From NCBI RefSeq assembly GCF_026427595.1, contig NZ_CP101527.1, positions 505,001-569,000 on the forward strand: 64,000 nt of DNA, read 5' to 3'. Source of the stretch: Alkalimarinus sediminis (lineage in GTDB: Bacteria > Pseudomonadota > Gammaproteobacteria > Pseudomonadales > Oleiphilaceae). Under the pieces are notes generated by a model that was given only the letters and a program-made list of their open reading frames with translations, had not been told where the DNA came from and made no database searches. The translations under genes were made by a program, and so were the position numbers. Each line of letters begins with the position of its first letter. The stretch's first letter is position 1. This document shows, one piece after another, positions 47,217-56,573 of this stretch.

Positions 47217-47909
47217 ATGGCCAAGACGTATTTTGTTACAGGAACCGATACCGATGTGGGGAAAACGGTTGTTTCAGCCGCTTTGTTGGAGGCTGCTAAG
47301 ACTAAAGGCTTGCAGACGATTGCAATCAAGCCTGTTGCCGCGGGCTGTGAGTCTACGGTTGATGGCCTCAGAAATAGTGATGCGCTGTTACTTCAGAAGC
47401 ACATGACAGTCGACCTAGCTTATGAACAAGTAAACCCCGTCGCCCTAGAAGCACCTGCTGCTCCTCATATTGTTGCAGCAACGCAAGGTAAGTCGCTATC
47501 GCTCTCTCGATTGGTAGGGTATTGCCGCGGTGCTTTGATGACGAAGCATGATTTCTCTCTGATTGAAGGCGCGGGTGGTTGGCGGGTTCCACTTAATGGG
47601 CGAGAAACATTGGCAGATCTTCCTCGAGAGCTTAATAATGCGGTTATTTTAGTGGTGTCTATTAAGCTTGGGTGCATCAATCATGCGCTGTTAACGGCAG
47701 AAGCGATTCAGCGTGACGGCTTGGAGTTAGCCGGTTGGATTGCGAATAGCGTGCAGCCAGAGGCGATAGATTTTGAAGAAGAAAATATATCTACGTTGGC
47801 ATCTCTGCTACCGGCTCCTTGTTTAGGTGTGCTGCCTTTTTCCTCTCCATTATCAATCGAAGCGCTATCTGAGCGCCTCTCTATAGAGCCCTTGATTGCG
47901 GCTCTCTGA
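47217..47909 (+). CDS. bioD: ATP-dependent dethiobiotin synthetase
   Basis: 230-aa enzyme that closes the ureido ring of dethiobiotin. The P-loop GTDTDVGKT is at 8-16, VAIKPVAAG and VEGAGG-like IEGAGGWRVPL mark the DAPA and carbamate sites. It completes the pathway bioB-F-H-C-D, with no bioA seen in the window, so the DAPA aminotransferase must be elsewhere. Confidence 0.97.
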   Translation: MAKTYFVTGTDTDVGKTVVSAALLEAAKTKGLQTIAIKPVAAGCESTVDGLRNSDALLLQKHMTVDLAYEQVNPVALEAPAAPHIVAATQGKSLSLSRLVGYCRGALMTKHDFSLIEGAGGWRVPLNGRETLADLPRELNNAVILVVSIKLGCINHALLTAEAIQRDGLELAGWIANSVQPEAIDFEEENISTLASLLPAPCLGVLPFSSPLSIEALSERLSIEPLIAAL

Positions 47910-48015
47910 TAGCGGATTGGTTGAAAAATAATCGATTTAGTGCTTTAATCAAAGCTAGTAGTTTTGTGCCTGTTGAACTAGTACAGGCATAAAGTAGTCG
48001 GATTGAGGTGGCTTT

Positions 48016-48249
48016 ATGAGCATTGGTTCAGTACTAAATACCGGTATTCAAGGCATTCAAGCGGGGGGTCGTGGCATGGAACAGTCCGCGCAAGAAATTG
48101 TGAAGGCTGGTTCTGGTGAAAACCCGTCAGCGGATTTTGTTGAGCCAATCATGGACCTAAAGCTTTACCAAAATAGCGTAGAGGCCTCCACTAAAGTGGT
48201 TAAGTCGGCAGATGAAATGATTGGTACATTGCTCGATACGATGGCGTGA
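48016..48249 (+). CDS. Small flagellar rod-protein-like protein
   Basis: 77 aa. The C-terminal DLKLYQNSVEASTKVVKSADEMIGTLLDT reads like the C-terminal helix of flagellar rod/hook proteins (FlgC/FlgG-type, ...YEANAKVVKTADEMLGT). The N-terminus is Gly/Gln-rich. It has no flagellar neighbours here, so it may be a stand-alone rod-like or YjfB-type protein. A GAGGTGG ribosome site lies before the ATG. Confidence 0.6.
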   Translation: MSIGSVLNTGIQGIQAGGRGMEQSAQEIVKAGSGENPSADFVEPIMDLKLYQNSVEASTKVVKSADEMIGTLLDTMA

Positions 48250-48294
48250 TAAGTTATTAATACTCAATGAGTGGTTTAAGAGAGAGGAGGGTTC

Positions 48295-49341
48295 ATGCAG
48301 ATTTCAAATGCTAGCGTGCCTTTCCCAAATGCAGTAGCACCGTTCACACCTAAGGTGGATCAGCCTGGCTCAGGTGTTACAAAAGATATACTCGTCTCTA
48401 GTTTTGCGCCACTTAGTGAAACTCAGTCGTCGGCTGCATCTCAAAATAGCTTAAGTGAAAAGGCTATTGTTTATAGCCCTCAGTCTCTAGCTCAAGCGCG
48501 ACCGACTAGTAGCCCCTTACCCTCAACACTCTCCAAATCAGCACCCAAAGCAGATACAGCTACCGGCCCACTCGTTGAAGCTTCGCCAGACGATGCGTCG
48601 CAGGATCGGGGCCAACCGGCATCTGAAGTAAGTCGTTCCAACCTACAACCTAGTAACGGAAGATCGAGTGAGGGATCATCTGCTGATGGTATAAATCCGA
48701 TTACCGAAGACTCTGGAGCACAAGGTGAGTCTGCAGCTGGTGCGACAACGCAAGCAGATGCTGAGCAAACTTCCCCTGAGCCGTCTACTTCGACAGGTTT
48801 ATCTCCCGAAGAGCGAGAAATTGTGGGTGAGTTAGCTGCGCGAGACCGGGAAGTGCGTACTCATGAGCAGCAGCATCAATCGGTAGGAGGGCAATATGCT
48901 GGAGCGGCGAGCTTCTCATACCAAACAGGCCCTGATGGCGTGCAATATGCTGTTGGAGGAGAGGTGTCGATCGATATCTCTCCTGTACCCAATAACCCCC
49001 AGGCAACGATTGATAAGATGCGTACGGTAAAAAATGCCGCTCTCGCGCCTGCTGAGCCGTCAGCTCAAGATCGATCGGTAGCCTCTTCGGCAAATAGGAT
49101 TATGATGCAGGCACAAGCAGAACTTGCATCTGAGCGGGCTGAAGAGTTTCAGACCATAAGAGAGGAAACGCAACAGAGGCAGGCCGACGCAGTTGAAGCT
49201 CGAGAGCAGCAACAAGATGAGCAGGAGGAGAGCCGCCCTTCCATCTCAGAAGGTGTTCGTGCCTATGAAAGTTTGATCGAGCTTGGTCAGCAATATAAAA
49301 ATGGGTTGGCTCCTGAGATCAATTTAGACGAAATCGTATAA
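48295..49341 (+). CDS. SprA-related putative metalloprotease
   Basis: 348 aa. A low-complexity Ser/Thr/Gln/Pro-rich N-terminal part (about 1-165) leads to a SprA-related domain (PF12118) with LSPEEREIVGELAARDREVRTHEQQH, then GGQYAGAASFSYQTGPDGVQYAVGGEVSID. The HEQQH at 190-194 is an HExxH-type zinc site, hence the name putative metalloprotease. The C-terminus is a charged helix (QQRQADAVEAREQQQDEQEE). It follows the rod-like small gene after 45 bases, and a GAGAGGAGG site precedes the ATG. The substrate is unknown. Confidence 0.75.
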   Translation: MQISNASVPFPNAVAPFTPKVDQPGSGVTKDILVSSFAPLSETQSSAASQNSLSEKAIVYSPQSLAQARPTSSPLPSTLSKSAPKADTATGPLVEASPDDASQDRGQPASEVSRSNLQPSNGRSSEGSSADGINPITEDSGAQGESAAGATTQADAEQTSPEPSTSTGLSPEEREIVGELAARDREVRTHEQQHQSVGGQYAGAASFSYQTGPDGVQYAVGGEVSIDISPVPNNPQATIDKMRTVKNAALAPAEPSAQDRSVASSANRIMMQAQAELASERAEEFQTIREETQQRQADAVEAREQQQDEQEESRPSISEGVRAYESLIELGQQYKNGLAPEINLDEIV

Positions 49342-49987
49342 ACTATTTCCTTGGTTTATCAGCTGCTGAGGTCTGTTTTTTTTGCTGTTCATAGCACCGC
49401 ATCTATCCTCCTTAACCTTTTAGTAAGCATACCCTCGCTGTTTTTGATTCATAACCTACTGTCGTAGAGTGGGATCGCTATTACGTTTGTTAACAAAATT
49501 TCTATCAGTATATGACTTACTGCCTCTGCCGCTTGATTAATGTCATAACATTCTGAAAGTAAATAAATATAATTGCCCCGCCTGTAAGGATTGGGCGTGT
49601 TATCAAGAAAAATAGTATTGGTAAAAACTGAATTATTGCTCTAAACAAAGGTATTGTTTCTTGACAATTGGTTAAAGCAAACGTATGTTTCAAACAGTTG
49701 TTTGATATTGTTATGTGATACGCATATCAATATGGTTTTGAGTACGTACACTTAATAGTATTTAAAATAGTATTTGAACAGGTACGTTTAACCTTGGTGA
49801 GTCAATCGTTAGTCTTTAATAAGACTGTTTAACTCACTGTACCGTTGTAAATGTTTTGCGACGACTAAACAGCATAAGCGGTTTATTTAGCAGTGACCTT
49901 AACCTATAGATGGTGTGGGTTACTCAATGTTGATAAACCGCTTGAGTTGTTCATCGCATAACCCAGATAAATTCGAGGTAAAAGAGT
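49342..49987. other. Long AT-rich upstream region of the acyl-CoA dehydrogenase gene
   Basis: About 645 bases with no supported gene. The central part holds two PsrA-like operators in tandem. The length suggests a long regulated leader or a remote promoter for the acyl-CoA dehydrogenase gene. Confidence 0.55.
49643..49704. promoter_or_regulatory. Tandem PsrA-like operators
   Basis: CAAAC-GTAT-GTTTC (49678-49691) and CAAAC-AGTT-GTTTG (49691-49704) share one C, and a looser AAAC-n9-GTTT lies at 49643-49659. This is the G/C-AAAC-n-GTTT-G/C shape of PsrA, the TetR-type repressor of beta-oxidation genes in pseudomonads and relatives, whose repression is lifted by long-chain fatty acids. PsrA itself is not in the window. 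Confidence 0.5.
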
Positions 49988-51775
49988 ATGCCAGAATATA
50001 AAGCGCCCCTTCGCGAAATTAACTTTGTAATGAAAGAATTGCTTGATAGTGAAGGTCACTATGCAAGTTTTCCTGGTGGCGAAGAAGCAACACCTGAAAT
50101 GGTTGATGCAATCATTGGTGAAGGTGCAAAATTTTGTGAAGAAGTCATTGCTCCATTAAACCAAACTGGTGACCAAGAAGGTTGTACTCTTGTTGACGGT
50201 ACAGTTAAAACGCCTAGCGGCTTTAAAGAAGCTTACCAGCAGTTTGTTGAAGGTGGCTGGCCAACGCTAAGTGCTGATCCTAACTTTGGTGGTCAGGGCT
50301 TACCAGAGTCTGTAAACATCGTTATCAGTGAAATGGTTGGTACCGCTAACTGGTCTTGGGGTATGTACCCAGGCCTAAGCCACGGTGCTGTAAACACTGT
50401 TAATGAATTTGGTTCTGAAGAACAAAAAGAGACTTACCTGACTAAACTGGTAACAGGTGAGTGGACTGGTACTATGTGTTTGACAGAGCCTCACTGTGGT
50501 TCTGACTTAGGTATTTTGCGTACTAAAGCAGAGCCTAATGCCGATGGTTCATACAGCATTACAGGTACTAAGATCTTTATCTCTGCCGGTGATCACGATA
50601 TGACTGACAACATTGTTCACATCGTGTTGGCACGTCTACCAGACGCTCCTAAAGGTACTAAAGGTATTTCTCTGTTCATCGTGCCTAAGTTCTTGCCAGA
50701 AAATGGTGATGCGAACTCAGTATCTTGTGGTTCTCTTGAGCACAAAATGGGTATCCACGGTAATGCAACCTGTGTAATGAACTTTGACGGTGCAAAAGGT
50801 TGGTTGATTGGACCTGAAAACAAAGGTCTAAACTGCATGTTCACCTTTATGAATACAGCGCGCATCGGTACTGCACTACAAGGTGTTGGTGCTGCTGAAG
50901 GTTCATTCCAGGGTGCATTGGCTTATGCTAAAGACCGTTTAGCAATGCGTTCGTTAACGGGTGTTAAGAACCCTGATGGCGCCGCTGACCCAATTATCGT
51001 TCACCCAGATGTACGCCGTATGCTGTTAACTCAGAAAGCTGTTGCAGAAGGTACTCGTGCAATGTGTTACTTCTCAGCACAGCAGGCTGACTTGGTGCAC
51101 GGTGCAGAGACTGAAGAAGCGCGTAAAGCAGCTGATGATATGCTTGGCTTCATGACGCCAATTCTGAAGGCATTTATCACTGAAGTAGGCTATGAAGCAG
51201 CTAACCACGGTATGCAGGTATTTGGTGGGCACGGCTTTATTGCTGAGTGGGGAATGGAGCAGATCGTTCGTGATACTCGTATCTCATTGATGTACGAAGG
51301 AACAACTGGTATCCAGGCACTTGATTTGTTAGGTCGTAAGGTTCTGATGACTCAAGGCGCTGCACTGAAGCAGTTCACTAAGCTTGTTCATGTATTCTGC
51401 AAAGAAAACGCAGATAACGAAGAGATGAAGCAGTTCATTGAGCCTCTGCTAACGCTTAACAAAGAGTGGGGCGATATCACAATGAAAGTGGGTATGGCTG
51501 CTATGAAGAACCGTGATGAAGTAGGTTCTGCATCGGTTGACTACTTGATGTATTCTGGTTACGTAACCATGGCTTACTTCTGGGCTCGCATGGCGCTAAT
51601 AGCTCAGCAGAAACTAGCTGAAGGAACTACTGAGACAGGTTTCTACACTGCTAAGGTTCAGACGGCTCAGTTCTACTTTAAGCGTATGTTGCCAAGAACT
51701 AAGGCTCATGCTGAAATGGCGCTTGCTGGTGCTGATTCAGTTATGGCTATGGATGAAGCGAACTTTGCGTTCTAA
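49988..51775 (+). CDS. Large FadE-type acyl-CoA dehydrogenase
   Basis: 595-aa acyl-CoA dehydrogenase with the extra C-terminal domain seen in FadE/DmdC-type enzymes. Flavin/substrate loop MCLTEPHCGSDLGILRTKA; SLEHKMGIHGNATC; GGHGFIAEWGMEQIVRDTRISLMYEGTTGIQALDLLGRK with the catalytic Glu of YEGT kept. These enzymes carry out the first step of beta-oxidation for long acyl chains. An intrinsic terminator follows within 20 bases, so it is a single-gene transcript, and PsrA-like sites lie about 300 bases upstream. It is a paralogue of the next gene. Confidence 0.95.
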   Translation: MPEYKAPLREINFVMKELLDSEGHYASFPGGEEATPEMVDAIIGEGAKFCEEVIAPLNQTGDQEGCTLVDGTVKTPSGFKEAYQQFVEGGWPTLSADPNFGGQGLPESVNIVISEMVGTANWSWGMYPGLSHGAVNTVNEFGSEEQKETYLTKLVTGEWTGTMCLTEPHCGSDLGILRTKAEPNADGSYSITGTKIFISAGDHDMTDNIVHIVLARLPDAPKGTKGISLFIVPKFLPENGDANSVSCGSLEHKMGIHGNATCVMNFDGAKGWLIGPENKGLNCMFTFMNTARIGTALQGVGAAEGSFQGALAYAKDRLAMRSLTGVKNPDGAADPIIVHPDVRRMLLTQKAVAEGTRAMCYFSAQQADLVHGAETEEARKAADDMLGFMTPILKAFITEVGYEAANHGMQVFGGHGFIAEWGMEQIVRDTRISLMYEGTTGIQALDLLGRKVLMTQGAALKQFTKLVHVFCKENADNEEMKQFIEPLLTLNKEWGDITMKVGMAAMKNRDEVGSASVDYLMYSGYVTMAYFWARMALIAQQKLAEGTTETGFYTAKVQTAQFYFKRMLPRTKAHAEMALAGADSVMAMDEANFAF

Positions 51776-51790
51776 TCATCTAAATAGATA

Positions 51791-51820
51791 AAAAAACCCG
51801 CGTAATGCGGGTTTTTTTTT
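51791..51820 (+). terminator. Terminator after the first FadE-type gene
   Basis: AACCCGC / GCGGGTT with a GTAAT loop, preceded by A6 and followed by T9, about 20 bases after the stop. Confidence 0.95.
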
Positions 51821-51999
51821 ATCTGATAGGGTTACTAAGAGATGAGTTTTAGCTTTCTTATTAGGAACTGATATTGAAATCAGGTAAAATAGTTCACCTA
51901 ACTGTTTTACAATGTGCAGCACCAATACAGATGTGTAATTAGCATGTTTTGAAGCTAAGCGATATCAAGATTATTTATCTGTATTGATAGTACAATAGA

Positions 52000-52044
52000 C
52001 TAAGTAGCAACAAACTAAGTAGCAACAAACTAAGTAATAACAAA
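52000..52044 (+). repeat. 15-base tandem repeat, three units
   Basis: CTAAGTAGCAACAAA twice in a row, then CTAAGTAATAACAAA (two mismatches). It lies between the first terminator and the second FadE-type gene; a GGTAT-ATCC-ATACC palindrome (52056-52069) follows. The remaining 325 bases between the two genes hold nothing else clear. Confidence 0.8.
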
Positions 52045-52100
52045 GTTCTCAGAGTGGTATATCCATACCGTTAAACACAGTCACAATAGAGGAAACGTAA

Positions 52101-53891
52101 ATGGCTGAGTATCAAGCGCCATTGCGCGATATGCGCTTCGTTCTTAATGAAGTCTTTGAAGCAAATAAACTATGGGCTTCTTTGGCAGGGACCCAAGATA
52201 CAATTGACCCTGAAACAGCAGAAGCAATTCTTGAAGAAGCGGGCAAAATTACTGCATCTTTGATTGCTCCTTTGAGCCGTGAAGGTGATGAGGAAGGCTG
52301 TACTTGGCATGAAGCGGGTGTTAAAACCCCTACCGGTTACAAAGACGCCTATAAGACGTTTATCGAAGGCGGCTGGTGTGGCCTTAGTGGTAATGCTGAC
52401 TATGAAGGCATGGGTATGCCAAAAATGTTGGGTGCTCAATACGAAGAGATGCTGTATTCAGCAGATATTTCGTTTGGCTTATATGCTTGCCTAACTTCAG
52501 GTGCATGTCTTGCTATCGACGCGCATGCTAGCGAAGAGCTAAAAACCAAGTACTTGCCTAAAATGTACTCTGGTGAGTGGGCTGGTGCGATGGATTTGAC
52601 TGAGCCTCACTCAGGTACAGACCTTGGTATGATACGCACAAAAGCTGTCGAAAATGGTGACGGTAGCTACGCTATTACCGGTACCAAAATATTTATTACC
52701 GGTGGCGAGCAAGATCTAAGTGAAAATATTATTCACTTAGTGTTGGCGAAGCTCCCAGGTGCGCCAGCTGGTTCTCGTGGTATTTCATTGTTCTTAGTGC
52801 CACGTAACTCTGTAGATGAAAACAACGTTGTTGGCGAAAACAATAATGTAACTTGTGGCTCTATTGAACATAAAATGGGTATCAAGGCTTCGGCTACCTG
52901 TGTTATGAATTTTGATGGTGCTCAAGGTTGGTTAGTGGGTGAAGAGAATAAAGGCTTGGCGGCTATGTTCACTATGATGAACTACGAGCGACTAAGTGTA
53001 GGTATTCAAGGCTTTGCTGCGGCAGAGCGCTCTTACCAAAATGCGGTAGAGTACGCGAAAGATCGTATTCAAGGTCGAGCGGCAACAGGTGCAGTGCAGG
53101 CTGATAAAGAAGCTGACCCAATCATCGTTCACCCAGATGTACGTCGCATGTTGATGACAATGCGAGCATACACAGAAGGTAGCCGTGCGTTTTCTACTTA
53201 TGTAGCGTCATTCTTAGATAAAGCTAAATACTCTGATAATGCAGAAGAGAAAGCGCAAGCTGATGCAATGGTGGCACTGTTAACGCCGATTGCAAAAGCG
53301 TATATGACTGACCGTGCCTTAGATAGCTGTATTGCTGGTCAGCAAGTATTTGGCGGTCACGGCTTCATTCGTGAGTGGGGACAGGAGCAGCTTGTTAGAG
53401 ATACTCGAATCACTCAGATATACGAAGGTACCAACGGTATTCAGTCTTTAGACCTTATGGGTCGTAAGGTTGTTTCAAACGGTGGTAAGTTATATGAGCT
53501 GTTTGCGACTGAGGTATCTGAGTTCGTTGAAAAGAATGCTGATAATGAAGCGCTTCAGTCTCTTATCAAGCCACTGGCTGCTGCTCTTGAGCGTTTATCT
53601 GACGTTACTGAGTTTGTTATTGGTGCTGCTGCAGAAGATAAGAATGCAATTGGTGCCGCGTCGGTTGAGTATCTAGAGTTGTTCGGGTTAACTGCATATG
53701 CGTATATGTGGGCAAGAATGGCTGTGGTTGCAGAACCAAAAGTTGCAGGCGACACCAGCGGTTTCTATGCAGCGAAGCTAAAAACCGCAAACTTCTTCTT
53801 TAGCCGTTTATTGCCTCGATCTGTTTCGCTATCAGAAACCATTCGTTCTGGTAGTGACGATATGATGGCTCTTGAAGTAGAAGCATTCTAA
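52101..53891 (+). CDS. Large FadE-type acyl-CoA dehydrogenase, second paralogue
   Basis: 596-aa enzyme with the same plan as its neighbour: LRDMRFVLNEV start, MDLTEPHSGTDLGMIRTKA flavin loop, SIEHKMGIKASATC, GHGFIREWGQEQLVRDTRITQIYEGTNGIQSLDLMGRK with the YEGT Glu. The two proteins share architecture but differ throughout, so they are older paralogues, not a fresh duplication, probably with distinct chain-length or substrate preference. GAGGAAACG precedes the ATG and a terminator follows. Confidence 0.95.
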   Translation: MAEYQAPLRDMRFVLNEVFEANKLWASLAGTQDTIDPETAEAILEEAGKITASLIAPLSREGDEEGCTWHEAGVKTPTGYKDAYKTFIEGGWCGLSGNADYEGMGMPKMLGAQYEEMLYSADISFGLYACLTSGACLAIDAHASEELKTKYLPKMYSGEWAGAMDLTEPHSGTDLGMIRTKAVENGDGSYAITGTKIFITGGEQDLSENIIHLVLAKLPGAPAGSRGISLFLVPRNSVDENNVVGENNNVTCGSIEHKMGIKASATCVMNFDGAQGWLVGEENKGLAAMFTMMNYERLSVGIQGFAAAERSYQNAVEYAKDRIQGRAATGAVQADKEADPIIVHPDVRRMLMTMRAYTEGSRAFSTYVASFLDKAKYSDNAEEKAQADAMVALLTPIAKAYMTDRALDSCIAGQQVFGGHGFIREWGQEQLVRDTRITQIYEGTNGIQSLDLMGRKVVSNGGKLYELFATEVSEFVEKNADNEALQSLIKPLAAALERLSDVTEFVIGAAAEDKNAIGAASVEYLELFGLTAYAYMWARMAVVAEPKVAGDTSGFYAAKLKTANFFFSRLLPRSVSLSETIRSGSDDMMALEVEAF

Positions 53892-53915
53892 TCGGTGCCA
53901 CATATTGAGTTAAAT

Positions 53916-53944
53916 AAAAAGGCGATCAACTGATCGTCTTTTTT
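53916..53944 (+). terminator. Terminator after the second FadE-type gene
   Basis: GGCGATC / GATCGTC (one G:T) with a short AACT loop, preceded by A5 and followed by a T6 run. Confidence 0.85.
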
Positions 53945-54012
53945 ATGCCTGTTTGTTTTTGCCAAGTTGCTAAGAAGTAGGTAAAAAGTAGGTGAGCTTG
54001 GGTCTACGTTGC

Positions 54013-54651
54013 TTACAAACTGTTTGCTCTATCTGGTGTTGTGATAAATGGGTTTCCATTTCCTTGTATTTCGGTAATGCGCTTGTTTCGTTCAATCTCT
54101 TCTTCGCTAGGAGGATCTAGTTGGTTCCAGCGTTTTAGGTCGTCAATTGAGCCCATAATAGGGAGGCTATAGGTGTCATGCATATATAGAATAGACCTGG
54201 CGATATCACCTTTGATCTCTTTAGGTGGCTGTAGCAGGTGAAATGAACGTCTAAATCCACACTCTTCTTGTTCTACTTCATTACCGAGCTCTCCGAAACG
54301 AGCATTTTTTCTTTTTAGTTCAAAACGAGAGTCAGCGGGCACAATATTGTGTAGATCTGAGGTTATTCGTCTGTATTGATCGCTTTCGTTTCGGCACTGT
54401 CGCGGTGTACCACAGGTAAGGTGGTCGCGAACCCAGCCATTAGAGTATATGTGACTATCGGTGATCAAAACGCTCTTTTTAGTAAATGGTTTTTTACAAT
54501 AGAACGTGGTGCCACCCTCTTTGTATAGTGTGCCCCAGAAGTGCTTTTTAAGGGTTTCTTTTGGGTCATTAAACTTTGTTTGAGCATGCACAGAGCTGCA
54601 TAGCGTTGCAGCGATGATTGTTTGTAAAATAATTGCAGTTATTCTAATCAT
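54013..54651 (-). CDS. Endonuclease I-like secreted nuclease, altered active-site motif
   Basis: 212 aa with a signal peptide (about 1-23, cleavage near SVHA). It resembles the EndA/Vvn family of periplasmic or secreted nucleases: FYC start of the domain, C-rich LTCGTPRQC, SDLHNIVPADSRF with the metal-binding Asn (N102), and the C-terminal EIQGNGNPF. The usual WEHVVPA motif, with the metal Glu and the general-base His, reads DSHIYS (65-70) here. The His aligns but the Glu before it is Ser. Activity is therefore uncertain. It stands alone. Confidence 0.72.
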   Translation of the reverse strand: MIRITAIILQTIIAATLCSSVHAQTKFNDPKETLKKHFWGTLYKEGGTTFYCKKPFTKKSVLITDSHIYSNGWVRDHLTCGTPRQCRNESDQYRRITSDLHNIVPADSRFELKRKNARFGELGNEVEQEECGFRRSFHLLQPPKEIKGDIARSILYMHDTYSLPIMGSIDDLKRWNQLDPPSEEEIERNKRITEIQGNGNPFITTPDRANSL

Positions 54652-55004
54652 AAGGGCCGGCTCGTTTTGCTGGTATAAATTTAGGCTAATGGGGTGATGA
54701 GTGACTGCTAACCAAATTATTTGGTTGTTATTTATATCCAGCTTACCTAATAAACTCTTTAAATTTCGTAAGTTATTTATTGTTGTTCAGATAAGAGTAT
54801 AGTTTAAAACCTTAAACTCCGAATTGAAAGACTGTTTTATTGTTTTACAATTTGTTTGTGCTACGTTATGGGTTGTAACGGGGAGGATCTAGTATTGGTT
54901 GTGACGGAGAGCGCCCAATTAGTGGAGGTGCGGCAGTGCAAATGACGCCCGCACCCCCAATGAGCTACTTTAGTGTCAGCTTGCTCATTTGCTAAATAGG
55001 TGGA
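54652..55004. other. Intergenic region with two hairpins
   Basis: No supported gene. Hairpins GGTGCGG/CCGCACC (54927-54955) and TGAGC/GCTCA (54961-54987) lie next to the end of the coiled-coil gene and could be its 3' structure. The rest is AT-rich with no recognised element. Confidence 0.45.
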
Positions 55005-55268
55005 CTATATCTTCGCTTTTATTCGTTCGTAGCCCTCTTTTATCTGTGTGCCGAGCTCTTTGGCAGACTCCAAAATATCTCGACCTGCGCTTTCTGCTTC
55101 TTGGCTAATCTCAGACATCTTATCCATAAGCTGGCGCCACTTCTCTTCTAAATCTTCCAAGTCGTCCTTAACCTCTCCTTTAGCGAGGTGCAGTTGAAGG
55201 TTAATTTCATCTCGTTGCTGCTTAATTGCGTCGGAGACAGATTTTAGTTCGTCATGTAATGTTGTCAT
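55005..55268 (-). CDS. Small coiled-coil protein of unknown function
   Basis: 87 aa, almost wholly helical with heptad-like spacing of Leu/Ile among Glu, Lys and Asp (DELKSVSDAIKQQRDEINLQ...KDDLEDLEEKWRQLM). It has no signal peptide and no membrane segment. A perfect AGGAG at the right distance supports the start at 55268. It has no recognised family; such proteins are often stress-linked or structural. It stands alone. Confidence 0.7.
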   Translation of the reverse strand: MTTLHDELKSVSDAIKQQRDEINLQLHLAKGEVKDDLEDLEEKWRQLMDKMSEISQEAESAGRDILESAKELGTQIKEGYERIKAKI

Positions 55269-55466
55269 AGCCTTCTCCTGAAGTTGCCATTGTGCCGGTT
55301 ATTCTCGACTCCTTTCATCTAAAACATATATGTATTGCTGGGCGTGACATTGATCTTTGTCAAGTGGAAGGGGAGACTTATAGTACGAATGTCTTTAACA
55401 AAAGCGGTATACGATCGCTTTTCAAAAACAGAATAGGGTGGCTTTTAACAGGGGAATGAGAGAAGG

Positions 55467-56495
55467 CTAATTGGGTGTTAGGTGAGAAGGTTGACCGCTG
55501 AGCAGTAGGACAAATTCGGCGAGTAGCTCCCAGCTGGAACCATGTTGTTTATTGCCTTTTATGCTTTGGTCAATACGCTCAGATAGCTTGATAAGCTGAT
55601 TGAGCTGGTGGTGGGATACTCTTGATGCTGTGCGGCTCAATAGGTTCTGCCGCTTTGATATTACTCGATGAGCTGAAAATATTGCTTTAGGTGGTTGCCC
55701 GAGCCGGCTTGCATTGGATAGCTCATAAATCACTCGAAGGTCTCTAGTGAGAGCCCATAGTATAACGGGAGGTTCCGTGCCTTCAGACTTTAGACCCTGG
55801 AGCACATGGAGTGCATGTTTTGGTACGCCTTTAATGCACTCGTCAGTAAGGTTAAATATATCAAAGCGGGCGCTGTCAGCTACACTTTGTGTCACTTGCT
55901 CGGCTGTGATATTGCCGTCAGGGCAGAGTAGGGCAAGTTTTTCAAGTTCTTGTTTGGCTGCTAGCAGGTTGCCTTCTACACGTTCGGTAAGCAGCGCTAT
56001 TGATTCTTTATCGAGTGAGAGCCCCATTTGTCGACTTCTTGCTTGAATCCAGCCAGGAAGTTGATCACCACTAACAGGCCAGAGTGTGATCTGTGCACCC
56101 ACTTTATCAATGGCAGTTACCCATTTGCGTTTCTGAGTGGAAGCATCAAGCCGACCAGTAATTATCAGGAGTACAGTGTCTTCAGAAGTGGTTTGGCAGA
56201 ATTGATCGATGGCTTTACTGCCTTTGTCGCCGGGTTTGCCGTTATCAATTCTTATTTCGATTATTTTTTTATCACCGAAAAGAGATAAACTCCCCGCTTC
56301 TTCTAGCAGTTGGTTCCAGTCAAACTGACGGTCTGCGTGCCAACTTAAACGTTCTGTGAAGCCTTCGCTCCTGCACTTTTTCCGAATCTCGTCGCAAGAC
56401 TCTTGAACCAGCAGTGCTTCATCACCGTTTATTAAATAGACGGGCAGCAGTTGGTTCGAAAGATGACTTTTTAACTGTTCAGGTTTAAGTTTCAT
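55467..56495 (-). CDS. holA: DNA polymerase III subunit delta
   Basis: 342-aa clamp-loader subunit that opens the beta sliding clamp. N-terminal PVYLINGDEALLVQESCDEIRK, central VEGNLLAAKQELEKLALL, and later ALTRDLRVIYELSNA and RVISKRQNLL are typical HolA. Start at ATG 56495 (MKLKPEQL); TTG at 56501 adds two codons. It follows lptE by 78 bases in leuS-lptE-holA, the conserved gammaproteobacterial run. Confidence 0.95.
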   Translation of the reverse strand: MKLKPEQLKSHLSNQLLPVYLINGDEALLVQESCDEIRKKCRSEGFTERLSWHADRQFDWNQLLEEAGSLSLFGDKKIIEIRIDNGKPGDKGSKAIDQFCQTTSEDTVLLIITGRLDASTQKRKWVTAIDKVGAQITLWPVSGDQLPGWIQARSRQMGLSLDKESIALLTERVEGNLLAAKQELEKLALLCPDGNITAEQVTQSVADSARFDIFNLTDECIKGVPKHALHVLQGLKSEGTEPPVILWALTRDLRVIYELSNASRLGQPPKAIFSAHRVISKRQNLLSRTASRVSHHQLNQLIKLSERIDQSIKGNKQHGSSWELLAEFVLLLSGQPSHLTPN

Positions 56496-56573
56496 GTGCA
56501 ATCACTTAAGTCACTTGGGTGTTGATAGGTGCGTACACACAGGCGTTAGGTGCTGTGATGCCGAACACGTTGG

